A stretch of 20,895 nt of DNA from an uncultured Erysipelotrichaceae bacterium (GTDB taxonomy: Bacteria; Bacillota_I; Bacilli_A; RFN20; CAG-826). The notes below the pieces were generated by a model. The model did no database searches. It was not told the DNA's origin and saw only the letters and a program-made list of their open reading frames with translations. Positions 12,415 through 19,044 of this stretch are shown here, in pieces. The DNA lies in contig CADCCA010000012.1 in NCBI GenBank assembly GCA_902799855.1, forward strand, positions 1 through 20,895, written 5' to 3'. Position 1 is the stretch's first letter. Each line of letters opens with the position of its first letter. The position numbers and the translations under genes were made by a program.

Positions 12415-13695
12415 TTATTTAGATACAATCATACTTTTTTGTAGTTTGACTGTTATAAACTGCCCTACCATAGATTCCTTATTAGGAATCTCAACACTTA
12501 AATAATTGCTAGTATGACCAATATTTATACCTTTTTCTTCATCGTATTTTTCAATTAATACTGTGACTTCTTGACCGATAAAGCGATTAAAGAACTTTTC
12601 GTATAGTTTATCAGATAAATCTAATAAGATTTTTGATCTTTTCTTTTTACAGTCTGGAGAGATTTGGTTTTCCATTCTCGCCGCTACTGTACCTGGGCGT
12701 AAGGAATATGGGAAGACATGAAGCATATCAAAGCATTCTTCGCATAATTTATAAGTATCTAAGAAATCTTCTTCGCTTTCATTAGGGAAACCGACGATGA
12801 CATCCCCTGATATCATTACATCAGGCATTAAAGATTTAATCTTTTTTATTGTGGCGGTAAATTGTTCTCTAGTGTATTTGCGGTTCATAAGTTTAAGAAC
12901 GTGATTAGAGCCACTTTGAAGAGGGATATGTAAGTGTTTAGCGAGATTATCTTTATCTTTGATAAGATTAATTAATTTATCATCGATTTCACTTTCTTCA
13001 ACGGATGAAATACGGAGGCTTTTTAAACCTTTGATATTAGATAGCTCTTCCACTAAAGATGAGAAGGAACAATCTTTTAAATCTTGACCATATCCACCGA
13101 CATGGATGCCAGAAAGGACGATTTCTTGATAGCCTTGTTTAACAAGATATTCCGCTTCTTTAATGACGTTATCTTTATTTCTTGAGCGCATCTTGCCTCT
13201 TCTATATGGAACGATGCAATAGGTGCAAAAGTTATTACAGCCATCTTGAATTTTAAGGAACGCTCTCACGTTTTCTGAATATGAGGTGATACCTAATTCT
13301 TCATAGTTAAACTGACGAGGATTTCCATCCACATTGACATATGTTTCATTTTTGTTTTCTAAAGCTTTTTCAATGAGGTCCACTACATCTTTTCTATGTG
13401 AAGTACCTAAAAGGATATTTGGTTTAATTTCATCTTTGATGAATTCATAGTTTCCTTGCGCATAGCACCCCATTACTGCGATAACAGCATTAGGGAACAT
13501 TTTTTGCATTTTACGGATGTGTTGGCGGCTCTTTTGATCCGCAGTAGCGGTTACTGAACAAGTATTAATAATAACAACATCGGGATTAGCGTTATCTTCG
13601 ATATAGCCTTTTTCTAAAAGCAATGACGAAATAGCGCTTATTTCATAAGCGTTAACTTTGCAGCCGAGATTATATGTGGTGAATGTTTTTTTCAT
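12415..13695 (-). CDS. mtaB: tRNA t6A37 methylthiotransferase MtaB
   Basis: A 426-aa radical SAM enzyme that adds a methylthio group to t6A37 of ANN-decoding tRNAs. The N-terminal UPF0004 domain carries Cys12, Cys46 and Cys77 for one 4Fe-4S cluster; the radical SAM core has Cys153, Cys157 and Cys160 (GCNNFCTYCIVPYRRG); a C-terminal TRAM domain follows (VTVLIEKYDEEKGINIGHTS). The NLGCKVNAYE start and length separate it from MiaB and RimO. Its ATG overlaps the stop of the 259-aa upstream gene by 4 nt, and it closes the four-gene RNA-modification operon. Confidence 0.95.
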   Translation of the reverse strand: MKKTFTTYNLGCKVNAYEISAISSLLLEKGYIEDNANPDVVIINTCSVTATADQKSRQHIRKMQKMFPNAVIAVMGCYAQGNYEFIKDEIKPNILLGTSHRKDVVDLIEKALENKNETYVNVDGNPRQFNYEELGITSYSENVRAFLKIQDGCNNFCTYCIVPYRRGKMRSRNKDNVIKEAEYLVKQGYQEIVLSGIHVGGYGQDLKDCSFSSLVEELSNIKGLKSLRISSVEESEIDDKLINLIKDKDNLAKHLHIPLQSGSNHVLKLMNRKYTREQFTATIKKIKSLMPDVMISGDVIVGFPNESEEDFLDTYKLCEECFDMLHVFPYSLRPGTVAARMENQISPDCKKKRSKILLDLSDKLYEKFFNRFIGQEVTVLIEKYDEEKGINIGHTSNYLSVEIPNKESMVGQFITVKLQKSMIVSK

Positions 13696-14471
13696 AGTTT
13701 AGCCCAATCACGGAATCTGATGAGGTGTAATAAGTGAGAAGAAAGGAAATCGTTATCATGAAGCGCTTTTAAGAAGGCTTCTCTATCAAAAGCAAAATAA
13801 GCATCAACGACTGGTTTGATTCTTTCTAGCATATGTGCATAGTTAGGACGTCTAATGTAACGATCAAAAAGAACGACACTGGTATCTAATCTTCCTTCTT
13901 CGTTAACAAAATATATCGTATTAGTGTCGTAATGGAAGAAGGCTGTTTCTTTATCATGTTGTTTGATTTTCACTAAGCGAGAAAATTGGGAATTATATAG
14001 TTCACTACCATATGTATCAAAAGGATCAATAACAGTATCTTTAAAATTATCCGCTAAACCGTTATATGGATAAGTTAATAACTTTTCTGGATCTTCGTTA
14101 TAGATTTGATTTAATGAGCGAGTAAAGAAAGGAATAAAGACTTTATCTTTATCTTCTTGATAATATGGTTGTTCTGAAATGATTTCATGGAACGATTTAA
14201 CAAAATGAGCGTGGTTCTTTCTATTGACGGTAATATAGTTACTTAAATTATGGATTTCTTGTTCCATTTTGCTCTTATTTAAGTAGGCTTGAAGAATGAT
14301 GTTCGCTCTCATGATTTCAAAAGGTTCGCTTTCTAAATCATAGAAATGCACAAAGCGAGGGATCTTGGTTAAAAGATGACGGTATTCCAAAAAGAAACGA
14401 AATTCTTCGCTTTTTTCAAAACCTTGTCTTCTTTTGGCTTTACTAGCAATGTAATCAAAGAGCTTTTTCAT
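13692..14471 (-). CDS. Conserved hypothetical protein between rsmE and mtaB
   Basis: A 259-aa soluble protein that I do not recognise. It is rich in Tyr, Phe, His and Lys, has no signal peptide, membrane helix or cysteine motif, and looks mainly alpha-helical at the N-terminus. Acid-aromatic stretches such as FIPFFTRSLNQIYNEDPEKL and TVIDPFDTYGSELYNSQF stand out. It overlaps rsmE by 17 nt upstream and mtaB by 4 nt downstream, so it is translated in tight coupling with a 16S rRNA methyltransferase and a tRNA methylthiotransferase. A role linked to RNA modification or translation is a context guess only. Confidence 0.8.
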   Translation of the reverse strand: MKKLFDYIASKAKRRQGFEKSEEFRFFLEYRHLLTKIPRFVHFYDLESEPFEIMRANIILQAYLNKSKMEQEIHNLSNYITVNRKNHAHFVKSFHEIISEQPYYQEDKDKVFIPFFTRSLNQIYNEDPEKLLTYPYNGLADNFKDTVIDPFDTYGSELYNSQFSRLVKIKQHDKETAFFHYDTNTIYFVNEEGRLDTSVVLFDRYIRRPNYAHMLERIKPVVDAYFAFDREAFLKALHDNDFLSSHLLHLIRFRDWAKL

Positions 14472-15180
14472 TTTCTAATAAATATCCTATCACACTTAAA
14501 GCATAGATAGCGGCGGTTTCTGCGCGTAAGATTCTTTTTCCTAAAGAAGTTCTTATAAAACCTTCTTTACAAACTTGTTCAATTTCTTGCGTTGAGAAGC
14601 CACCTTCTGGCCCGATCAAGATGGAAATTGATTTACCTTTGCTTAAACCTTTAAAGGAATCGTTTATTTCAGAAGCATCCTTTTCATAAGCGACATAGTT
14701 TAAGTCACTAAAGACTTCCTTAGGAAGACTTTTAAGATTGAATATTCCAAGGAAAGTAGGAACGATTAAACGGTGTGATTGTTCGCTTGCTTCTTTCATT
14801 ATCTTTTGGAAGCGAACAATTTTCTTTTCTAAGTCTTTATTATCGTATTTCACCACTGTTCTTTCACTTTGAATAAGAGCGACTTTTTTAACACCTAATT
14901 CCGTGGCTTTTTGAAGAACCAAATCAATCTTATCGCCTTTAGTTAAAGCGAATAACAATGTCACGTCCTCGCTAATTTCAACATCATTAGCGATTTCATG
15001 AATCATAGAAATGGTTAAAGGATTAGTGTTATCAATGCGACAAAGAAAGACTTTTTGACTATCTACCACTTCGATTTCATCACCCTTTTTCATGCGCATG
15101 ACATGTAAAACGTGATGCTCATCATCTTGACTTAAATGAACAAAGTATTGGTTATCAATAGAAGCGAAATAGCGTTGCAT
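14455..15180 (-). CDS. rsmE: 16S rRNA m3U1498 methyltransferase RsmE
   Basis: A 241-aa SPOUT methyltransferase that N3-methylates U1498 of 16S rRNA. An N-terminal PUA-like part (EHHVLHVMRMKKGDEIEV), then LVLQKATELGVKKV, EASEQSHR at 130-137, and the knotted AdoMet site GPEGGFSTQEIE (190-201) with LGKRILRAETA (213-223). Full length. Its ATG shares one base with the stop of the upstream zinc-ribbon protein (TAATG) and its end overlaps the next gene by 17 nt, so translation is coupled throughout the operon. Confidence 0.96.
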   Translation of the reverse strand: MQRYFASIDNQYFVHLSQDDEHHVLHVMRMKKGDEIEVVDSQKVFLCRIDNTNPLTISMIHEIANDVEISEDVTLLFALTKGDKIDLVLQKATELGVKKVALIQSERTVVKYDNKDLEKKIVRFQKIMKEASEQSHRLIVPTFLGIFNLKSLPKEVFSDLNYVAYEKDASEINDSFKGLSKGKSISILIGPEGGFSTQEIEQVCKEGFIRTSLGKRILRAETAAIYALSVIGYLLENEKAL

Positions 15181-15620
15181 TAAACAACGAATTCTCCTTC
15201 GCCATCTTTGAGGTCTTTACGATAATATAACACTAATGCGGTGACGATATTGATTAAATAGGCTGCCGCAAAAGGAATAATAATTGCTAAGGCAATTTGC
15301 ATTTTAACTAAGAAATATAATAAGGCGAATAAGCCACCTAAGATCGCTAAATTGATTAATAACCAGATAATAGCGAAAGTCTTTTGTTTGATGTAAAAGA
15401 ACTGGGCTCCACACCAACCAATAACAAGGGATAAAATTAGCATCGTTTTGCGGCGTCTAACGACTTTTTGGCCTGCTTTAAAATTAGCCAAATCAACTTG
15501 GGAAGTGATTTCGATAGTTTCACTACTGACACCTTCTAATGGATTAACTTGTCCACAGACAGGGCAGATATCTTTATCAAATTTGCTTAAGCGAGCACCG
15601 CAGTTACGACATGATGGCAT
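15180..15620 (-). CDS. Zinc-ribbon membrane protein
   Basis: A 146-aa protein, first in the rsmE-mtaB operon. The N-terminal CRNCG (Cys4, Cys7) and CPVCG (Cys19, Cys22) make a zinc ribbon; a short linker and RRRK precede three membrane helices at about 58-77, 82-105 and 108-132. The first helix with its GWCGAQFFYIKQKT turn resembles the TM2 domain. An AGGAGGT SD lies before the ATG. Zinc-ribbon plus TM2-like proteins are common in Bacillota but have no known function. Its place before rsmE is probably coincidental packaging, not proof of a shared role. Confidence 0.85.
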   Translation of the reverse strand: MPSCRNCGARLSKFDKDICPVCGQVNPLEGVSSETIEITSQVDLANFKAGQKVVRRRKTMLILSLVIGWCGAQFFYIKQKTFAIIWLLINLAILGGLFALLYFLVKMQIALAIIIPFAAAYLINIVTALVLYYRKDLKDGEGEFVV

Positions 15621-15698
15621 ATTTTACCTCCTTTTTATCTTAGTATTTATGATGAATTTTTTCATTAAAATAATAATTTTATTTTTGTGGTGATTTCT

Positions 15699-15728
15699 AT
15701 TATAAAGGAATAATAAAACGCTACTCAA
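15699..15728 (-). promoter_or_regulatory. Promoter of the rsmE-mtaB operon
   Basis: Minus-strand -35 TTGAGT (15723-15728), 18-bp spacer, -10 TATAAT (15699-15704). This gives a leader of about 70 nt before the first SD. It is divergent from the tRNA-Met promoter. Confidence 0.6.
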
Positions 15729-15755
15729 CAACAATATAAAATTTTAATAATTTTG

Positions 15756-15784
15756 TTGATAAGATGTATTCTTTTCTATATAAT
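15756..15784 (+). promoter_or_regulatory. tRNA-Met promoter
   Basis: -35 TTGATA (15756-15761), 17-bp spacer, -10 TATAAT (15779-15784); transcription should start near 15791. Confidence 0.8.
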
Positions 15785-15789
15785 TAGAA

Positions 15790-15812
15790 ATCGCTGCTAA
15801 ACTAGTAGCGAT
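15790..15812 (+). other. Leader hairpin just before tRNA-Met
   Basis: ATCGCTGCTA (15790-15799), loop AAC, TAGTAGCGAT (15803-15812): a 10-bp stem with one wobble that fills nearly the whole 5' leader from the predicted start site to 2 nt before the mature tRNA. It would place RNase P cleavage right at the foot of a stable stem. Confidence 0.55.
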
Positions 15813-15814
15813 AT

Positions 15815-15891
15815 GGCTGGATAGCTCAGCTGGCTAGAGCAATCGGTTCATACCCGGTCGGTCGACGGTTCGAATCCGCCTCCAGCTACCA
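15815..15891 (+). tRNA. Elongator tRNA-Met (CAT)
   Basis: A 77-nt cloverleaf with encoded CCA: acceptor GGCTGGA / TCCAGCT (G1-U72, as in the Bacillus elongator tRNA-Met), D-arm GCTC / GAGC, anticodon loop TTCATAC with CAT, T-arm GACGG-TTCGAAT-CCGCC with one A-C mismatch. The G1-U72 pair, normal U33 and overall similarity to Bacillus tRNA-Met(m) argue for the elongator rather than tRNA-Ile2, though CAT alone cannot exclude lysidine modification. Confidence 0.92.
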
Positions 15892-15901
15892 TACGAAAAT
15901 T

Positions 15902-15931
15902 ACCCATCGCTTGATGGGTTTTATTTTTTGC
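15902..15931 (+). terminator. Terminator of tRNA-Met
   Basis: ACCCATC-GCTT-GATGGGT (15902-15919) followed by TTTATTTTTT. The MATE promoter starts 28 nt later. Confidence 0.9.
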
Positions 15932-15958
15932 TTAATCATTTTTATATATGCAAATCGC

Positions 15959-15986
15959 TTGCTTTAATATTTATTAAGATTATAAT
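15959..15986 (+). promoter_or_regulatory. MATE gene promoter (leaderless)
   Basis: -35 TTGCTT (15959-15964), 16-bp spacer, perfect -10 TATAAT (15981-15986). The ATG at 15994 comes 7 nt after the -10, where RNA synthesis should begin, and no SD is present. Confidence 0.7.
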
Positions 15987-15993
15987 TTTTGGC

Positions 15994-17421
15994 ATGCTAA
16001 AGAAAATTGGACGCATTTTTAAACCACGTGATATGACAACTGGGAATCTCTTTGTGAAGATTATTCTTTTTGCTATCCCGGCGATGCTCACAACGATCAT
16101 GCAACTTCTTTACACCACGATTGACTTGACTACTGTCCATTATGGTGATTCAGCGGAATCTATGGGAGCGATTGCTTCTAATACTGCGCTTATCAATTTA
16201 ATTATTGTGGTTTTTACAGGTGTCTCTCTTGGCGCGAACGTTGTTCTTTCTGAAGCAAAGGGAGCACAAAATCAAGAAAAAGCCAATAAAGTACTACACT
16301 CCTCGTTTATTTTCGCTTTAATCACTGGTGTATTTGTTGGTGTATTAGGTTTCTTTATTAGCGATAATTTACTGGAATTAATGGGCACTGAGGCCCACTA
16401 TTTCGCTAAAGCGGCTTTATATTTGAAAATCTATTTTTGTGGTTTGCCATTCTTAATGGTTTATAACTATGCCGCTCAATTATTAAGAGCACAAGGTGAT
16501 TCATTATCGCCGTTTTTAGCTTTGCTCATCGCTGGCTTAATTAATGTTGGATTTGACTGTTTATTCGTTTTTCCAATGCGTATGGGTGTAGCAGGTGTGG
16601 CCTTAGCCACTATTATCGCTGAAGCGATATCTGCAATTATCTGCACTTTTGTATTAATTAAAGGCAAACACAACTATGTTAGTTTAAAACTAAAAGGACT
16701 TGCAATTGATGGACCAGTACTTTTCGAAGTGCTTAAGATTGGTCTTCCAGCCGGTCTACAAGGTTTCTTTTTCTCCTTGCCAAACGTCTTTATTCAATCA
16801 TCGTTATATACGATTGATCCAGGCAATGTTAACTTAGAAAATGGGGCTACTGCTTCTGGTAATATCGAAGGATATTTCTTTGCCATATGCGATGCGATTG
16901 CGGTATCCACGATGACATATATTGCCGCTAATACTGGGGCAAAGAAAAAAGATAACATTAAAAAGACAATCCTTTATGGTTTTATTTGGGGAGCTATATT
17001 TTGCTCAATTATTGCTTTAGTAACGCTTATTTTCCATCGACCACTGCTATCGTTATTTGTGGACAATGAAGAATCTATTAAAGCAGGTTATACTCGTCTT
17101 AGTTTAATGGGGTATCTATATTTCTTTGATTTTACGATGGCTTTCTCTGCGGCGGTATTACGTGGCATGAAAAGATCAACTTTCCCAATGATTACCACAC
17201 TAGTGTGCTGCACTGGTTTAAGAATCCTTTTGATTTTAACCGTCTTCCGTAACGTGGAGATGTTCCATACAGTCTTCTGGCTATACGCTTTATTCCCAAT
17301 TACTTGGGTTCTCGCTACTATCTGTAATGTCATAGCGATATCAATTACTCTTCCAAAGGACTTCAAAAGGATTAATGAATCAATCGCAAAAGCACCATTA
17401 GAAGAGCAAGAACAATTATAG
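15994..17421 (+). CDS. MATE-family multidrug efflux transporter
   Basis: A 475-aa inner-membrane Na+- or H+-driven exporter with twelve predicted helices in two homologous halves. Recognisable parts are FVKIILFAIPAMLTTIMQLL in helix 1, GVSLGANVVLSEAKG, AAQLLRAQGDSLSPF and the half-two equivalent FSAAVLRGMKRSTFPM. The closest group is the MepA/DinF-like branch of Bacillota. I use the ATG at 15994, because an in-frame ATG at 15928 would place the promoter inside the gene and add a 22-residue stretch foreign to the family. It is followed by its own terminator. The substrate is not predictable. Confidence 0.92.
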   Translation: MLKKIGRIFKPRDMTTGNLFVKIILFAIPAMLTTIMQLLYTTIDLTTVHYGDSAESMGAIASNTALINLIIVVFTGVSLGANVVLSEAKGAQNQEKANKVLHSSFIFALITGVFVGVLGFFISDNLLELMGTEAHYFAKAALYLKIYFCGLPFLMVYNYAAQLLRAQGDSLSPFLALLIAGLINVGFDCLFVFPMRMGVAGVALATIIAEAISAIICTFVLIKGKHNYVSLKLKGLAIDGPVLFEVLKIGLPAGLQGFFFSLPNVFIQSSLYTIDPGNVNLENGATASGNIEGYFFAICDAIAVSTMTYIAANTGAKKKDNIKKTILYGFIWGAIFCSIIALVTLIFHRPLLSLFVDNEESIKAGYTRLSLMGYLYFFDFTMAFSAAVLRGMKRSTFPMITTLVCCTGLRILLILTVFRNVEMFHTVFWLYALFPITWVLATICNVIAISITLPKDFKRINESIAKAPLEEQEQL

Positions 17422-17426
17422 AAGAG

Positions 17427-17481
17427 AAAAACGGTTCTGTTGTGATGGGTACCCAGTTTCCTACACACGCTTCGTTTTTTT
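17427..17481 (+). terminator. Terminator of the MATE gene
   Basis: AAAAACG (17427-17433) / CGTTTTT (17473-17479) at the base, with TGTG / CACA and the palindrome GGGTACCC in the long intervening arm, then a T-run. The stem is long and interrupted, so strength is uncertain. Confidence 0.55.
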
Positions 17482-17504
17482 ATAAAAAAATCATCATTTT
17501 GATG

Positions 17505-17510
17505 TAAAAT
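17505..17510 (+). promoter_or_regulatory. -10 box of the 268-aa membrane protein gene (leaderless)
   Basis: TAAAAT ends 6 nt before the ATG at 17517 and there is no SD. No good -35 is visible, so the site is less certain than at the MATE or Vat-like gene. Confidence 0.4.
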
Positions 17511-17516
17511 ACATTT

Positions 17517-18323
17517 ATGGCAAAAGGAAGAAGCAATTTAAATTTATTAAAGGCTGCAATGTTGTTATCGACATTTCCTTTTTTAATGGCCACCTCGCCT
17601 CTTCCTCCAAGAGAGCCATCAAAAACTAGATATGATGATATTTCATTTGAAGCAACATATGTAGGAATCAATAAACAAGATACAAGATATAAAGAATATG
17701 AAATAGATGTCCAAAATATTGGTGAAGAATGTGTTTTCTATTCTCTTTACCAAGAATATGGGACAAATCCATACTTGGATTTAGAAATCAAAAGAAGCGA
17801 ATATGTTTTTTACGATGAAATGTTAAAGCCGTCTGAACATATGTTGGTGAAGGCTATTTCAGCAGACGAAATCAGCGATTGGTCTATCTATCACTTCTAC
17901 GCAGAGAAACTCTCGATACTTGATGAGAATGTCACTTTTAGCAACCTCTCATTAGATAAGCCTCGTTATTTAGCAACGGGTGATTGCGTCTATGAACTAA
18001 AAGGTGAAATATCTAATGAAAATAACCAATACTATTATGGATATATATTAGACATTTCCTATCTAGGAAAAGAATATAGTATTTATATAAATCCTGAATA
18101 TGGAATTACGACCGCAAACGAACTAGATTTGAATCAACTAACAATTAAAACCGCGAAGGCATATCGTTCATCATATGAAAGGGCTAACGAAACTAGCGTG
18201 AACGTTACTAATCATCTTTTACAATATGGTATCTATTTTGTTTTAGCCATTTTTATCGGTGTACCAGTTGTAATTTTTAGTATTATCACGATAATCAAAG
18301 CCTTTAAAAATAAAAAATCCTGA
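17517..18323 (+). CDS. Unknown membrane-anchored surface protein
   Basis: A 268-aa protein I do not recognise. It has a basic N-terminus and hydrophobic helix at about 10-27 (LLKAAMLLSTFPFLMAT, likely a signal peptide or first anchor). A Tyr/Glu-rich extracytoplasmic part follows (residues 35-228) with two single cysteines. A second membrane helix lies at about 231-259 (YGIYFVLAIFIGVPVVIFSI) with a basic tail KAFKNKKS inside. The stop TGA lies within the terminator hairpin of the convergent GNAT gene. A stand-alone gene after MATE; the function is unknown. Confidence 0.7.
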   Translation: MAKGRSNLNLLKAAMLLSTFPFLMATSPLPPREPSKTRYDDISFEATYVGINKQDTRYKEYEIDVQNIGEECVFYSLYQEYGTNPYLDLEIKRSEYVFYDEMLKPSEHMLVKAISADEISDWSIYHFYAEKLSILDENVTFSNLSLDKPRYLATGDCVYELKGEISNENNQYYYGYILDISYLGKEYSIYINPEYGITTANELDLNQLTIKTAKAYRSSYERANETSVNVTNHLLQYGIYFVLAIFIGVPVVIFSIITIIKAFKNKKS

Positions 18324-18361
18324 CACTTTTGATCATATCAGAATTGTTCTTTTCGCATGTC
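18311..18361. repeat. 51-bp direct repeat, copy 1 (tRNA-Ser trailer-like)
   Basis: This 51-bp block matches 20750-20800 at about 43 positions in the same orientation. The second copy runs from the tRNA-Ser terminator into the last bases of that tRNA (discriminator and CCA). The GNAT and propeller genes lie between the two copies. Confidence 0.6.
18312..18344 (-). terminator. Terminator of the GNAT gene
   Basis: Minus-strand ATTCTGA / TCAGGAT (18338-18344 with 18317-18323) with more pairing inside (TAT / GTG wobble pairs) and a TTTTTT tail. It overlaps the last codons of the convergent 268-aa gene. Confidence 0.7.
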
Positions 18362-18398
18362 TAAAAAGAAAACCGCTAATAAGATTTGCCAGATTATA

Positions 18399-18923
18399 TT
18401 ACCTAATATCAATCCAATATCTTTCTAATGGTTTATTATCTTCCATGACAATGTTTTCAAGAACACCACCATTACTGATAATTGATTTTTTAGAACCAAT
18501 GTTATCTGAATTACAGCACATTAATACTCTATTGATTCCTAGTTTTTTACATTCTAATAACGCTAAGCGAATCATTTCTGTCGCATAGCCTTTTCTTCTT
18601 TCACTAGGTCTAATGCCATCTCCGATATGACCACCATAGTTAAGCAAGTGTTCATTTAGGTAATGTCTTATGTTAACAGCCCCTAATAATCTATTTCTTT
18701 CTTCATCTAATAAAAAGAAAACAGAATCAGGAACAAAGCCTTGTGAAGTATCTTTAGTTTCTAAATGTTCTAGATAATAATCAAAGTCGCGGTAATCGTT
18801 TTTAAAGATTACCCAAGGTGAGTCATCAGTGTGGTTGACTTGTTGGTCTAATTTCCATTCATCAATCATTTCACCGAGTTGTTTCTCATATTCTTTTGTG
18901 AGTTTGATTAATTTGACTTTCAT
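18399..18923 (-). CDS. GNAT-family N-acetyltransferase
   Basis: A 174-aa acetyl-CoA-dependent acetyltransferase. The central strand block FFLLDEERNRLLGAVNIRHYL leads to the acetyl-CoA loop RPSERRKGYATEMIRLAL (motif A, R-x-x-G-x-A type), then NRVLMCCNSDNIGSKKSIIS and GGVLENIV, the usual motif B with Asn and Ser. I choose the ATG at 18921-18923: TATAGT (18931-18936) ends 7 nt before it, making a leaderless mRNA, while an in-frame GTG at 18932 would overlap that -10. The substrate is unknown; the arrangement with an HTDDSPW block near the front is typical of small-molecule GNATs. Confidence 0.88.
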   Translation of the reverse strand: MKVKLIKLTKEYEKQLGEMIDEWKLDQQVNHTDDSPWVIFKNDYRDFDYYLEHLETKDTSQGFVPDSVFFLLDEERNRLLGAVNIRHYLNEHLLNYGGHIGDGIRPSERRKGYATEMIRLALLECKKLGINRVLMCCNSDNIGSKKSIISNGGVLENIVMEDNKPLERYWIDIR

Positions 18924-18961
18924 AATAGCCACTATAATAGCACTTTACTAAATAAAGAAAA

Positions 18962-18987
18962 GAAAAAACACGCATTTCACTGCGTGT
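18962..18987 (-). terminator. Terminator of the propeller protein gene
   Basis: Minus-strand ACACGCA-GTGAAA-TGCGTGT (18968-18987) followed by TTTTTTC. It is the hairpin part of module R5 and has no sequence likeness to the other module hairpins. Confidence 0.85.
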
Positions 18988-19024
18988 ATTAATCTAATGG
19001 GTCGAAAGCACCATTTTGATACAA
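18968..19024 (-). repeat. Hairpin-29-TTGTATCA module, copy R5
   Basis: Plus-strand view: hairpin end 18987, exactly 29 nt, TGATACAA at 19017-19024, then 20 nt to the stop codon of the propeller gene at 19045. No second core is seen, so this is the shortest copy. Confidence 0.6.
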
Positions 19025-19044
19025 AGTTCGTACGCCTCAAAATG

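Noticed and set aside
15928..15993. N-terminal extension of the MATE transporter
   Set aside because: It would include the -35/-10 boxes and adds residues unlike the family; the ATG at 15994 fits both alignment and promoter position.
17424..17482. Riboswitch between MATE and the 268-aa gene
   Set aside because: The structure ends MATE transcription; no recognisable aptamer core, and the next gene has its own -10 right at its start.
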